DNA of 64,000 nucleotides from Clostridia bacterium (GTDB lineage Bacteria; Bacillota; Clostridia; Peptostreptococcales; Anaerovoracaceae), in NCBI GenBank assembly GCA_902363595.1, contig CABJAP010000009.1, positions 140,794 through 204,793 on the forward strand, given 5' to 3'. Under the pieces are notes generated by a model. That model saw only the letters and a list, made by a program, of their open reading frames with translations, was not told where the DNA came from and did not search any database. The translations under genes and the position numbers were made by a program. Positions 63,041 through 64,000 of the stretch are shown one piece after another. Numbering within the stretch: the first letter of the stretch is position 1; every line of letters begins with the position of its first letter.

Positions 63041-63748
63041 TCAGGCCAGATGCAAAAGACGGATGATTTGACGGATCTGCTCCCGATCTTTAATATCCTC
63101 TTCAAAGGTGCAAATCAAGCTTTGGAAAGGATAGATGCCATTTTTACAATAGTGGGCCAGCTTTTCCCGATTGCTTTCCTGATAATCGGGCCTGTCCAGC
63201 AAGCCCAGATGCTCCCAAATGAGCATCCTTTGATCCCAGGGATGCTCCAGCAAAAAATCGGGATAGATGATCTTGCCGCCAATAACAAGGCGGGGCTCGT
63301 ATTGGTAACTGATGCCGCAGGCTTCCAGCTCGTTTGCGATCAGAACTTCTGATTTGGAGCGCATTAGGATTCCACCATTGCTCAGGTATTTCAGCTGCTC
63401 CCTTTTGTAAGGGTTTGCGCTGGCGGTATTCTTTCCCGAGGTACCCAGGAAAGAGTAGATTGGGAGGCCCTGGTAGGATGATGGAAAAGATGCAATCAGC
63501 TCTGAAGGAATGATCGGAACATAATGGGCATCATACCAATCTGCTAAATCTCGATTTTCCTCCAGGATTGAAATCTCTTTCTGCAGATAACGCCTTCTTG
63601 CCAGGGCTGAAATCAGTTCCCGATTTCTTGTAATACCCGTTTCTTTCTGTCGATATTTGTGATAATAGCAGCCCTTTTTTAAAATGAGGCTGCCCTTGGG
63701 CAAAGCATTCAATTCCGCTTTCTTTTCTTTGATGAGATCTGCCAGCAT
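63041..63748 (-). CDS. PD-(D/E)XK nuclease-like protein
   Basis: 235 residues. The N-terminal half is a coiled, basic region (ADLIKEKKAELNALPKGSL, ELISALARRRYLQKEISILEENRDLADWY). The C-terminal half carries RSKSEVLIANELEACGISYQYEPRLVIGGKIIYPDFLLEHPWDQRMLIWEHLG: a Glu, then PDF and WEH spaced as in the PD-(D/E)XK nuclease core, with His in place of the usual final Lys. I do not know the exact family. Transcribed alone; its promoter side faces the window end. Confidence 0.6.
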   Translation of the reverse strand: MLADLIKEKKAELNALPKGSLILKKGCYYHKYRQKETGITRNRELISALARRRYLQKEISILEENRDLADWYDAHYVPIIPSELIASFPSSYQGLPIYSFLGTSGKNTASANPYKREQLKYLSNGGILMRSKSEVLIANELEACGISYQYEPRLVIGGKIIYPDFLLEHPWDQRMLIWEHLGLLDRPDYQESNREKLAHYCKNGIYPFQSLICTFEEDIKDREQIRQIIRLLHLA

Positions 63749-64000
63749 ATGGGAGGCTCCTTTCTTTACATGTAAAATATTACCATAAAAAGAAAAGGAT
63801 GTAAAGGCAAGGCAGGAAAAGTTTTCTGTTTTTTACGGTTTTTGTGGCAATAAAAATAAAATCATCGCTGGACGGCTTCAAAATGAGGCCACTGAAAAAG
63901 AGGGGATAAACGGCGTGAAAGTGGGATTGGTTTCCAGTACCGTCCATAACATTCTTTTTAAGCGGTTTGGAGGATGAAAACAGTCTCTAATCCCGCTTTT
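63749..64000. other. Window end, no gene recognised
   Basis: AT-rich upstream region of the nuclease-like gene; short open frames here have no convincing start or family resemblance. Confidence 0.5.

Overview
The window looks like a chromosomal segment of a low-to-mid GC, obligately anaerobic Bacillota of the Clostridia type. Signs are PolC as replicative polymerase, strong AGGAGG ribosome binding sites, a tRNA-Asn T-box, a CBS-type inorganic pyrophosphatase, an iron-containing alcohol dehydrogenase, the ferrous-iron system FeoAB and the Clostridia order of the pyrH-polC and rimP-pnp blocks. Peptostreptococcales/Anaerovoracaceae-like relatives are my guess; the sequence alone does not prove the family.

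Layout. 1-1.2 kb: an OmpR-type two-component system (kinase cut by the window edge). 1.4-6.8 kb: mscL with a zinc-ribbon tail, lrgAB, a small orphan protein, a regulatory pyrophosphatase and an alcohol dehydrogenase. 7.3-7.6 kb: three and a half tandem 79-80 bp units that fold as three-way-junction RNAs with covarying stems, directly before pyrH. 7.6-18.1 kb: pyrH-frr-uppS-cdsA-(lipoprotein)-dxr-rseP-ispG-polC, joining nucleotide, ribosome-recycling, isoprenoid/phospholipid and replication functions; PolC lacks its usual 3'-5' exonuclease insert. 18.4-21.5 kb: a regulator-rich insertion (ribbon-helix-helix protein, dienelactone-hydrolase-like enzyme, three XRE regulators, ECF sigma factor). 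21.5-29.9 kb: rimP-nusA-rnpM-ylxQ-infB-rbfA-nrnA-truB-ribF. 30.3-36.2 kb: a TetR-controlled operon of class III aminotransferase, two-lobed class II aldolase, FGGY kinase and MFS permease, interrupting the usual ribF-rpsO neighbourhood; it looks like an uncharacterised uptake and catabolic pathway. 36.4-39.1 kb: rpsO-pnp separated by an elaborate candidate attenuator.

39.5-49 kb: AbrB-like regulator, CHAP/SH3 wall hydrolase, YgiQ radical SAM protein coupled to an orphan DNA methyltransferase, YitT-like membrane protein, a second two-component system with a DUF4342 protein, and a HutD-like protein with an apparently leaderless mRNA. 49-54.4 kb: Asn T-box plus asnB, threonine aldolase, and pyrG behind a candidate attenuator. 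54.4-59.8 kb: DtxR-type regulator, feoAB, and a MarR regulator divergent from ftsH with an inverted repeat spanning both -35 boxes. 60-64 kb: a decayed ECF sigma/anti-sigma pair, a group of small membrane proteins including a 34-residue microprotein, a long inverted repeat and a PD-(D/E)XK-like protein.

No tRNA, rRNA, CRISPR array, transposase or prophage gene was recognised. All calls come from reading the sequence; no database search was run.
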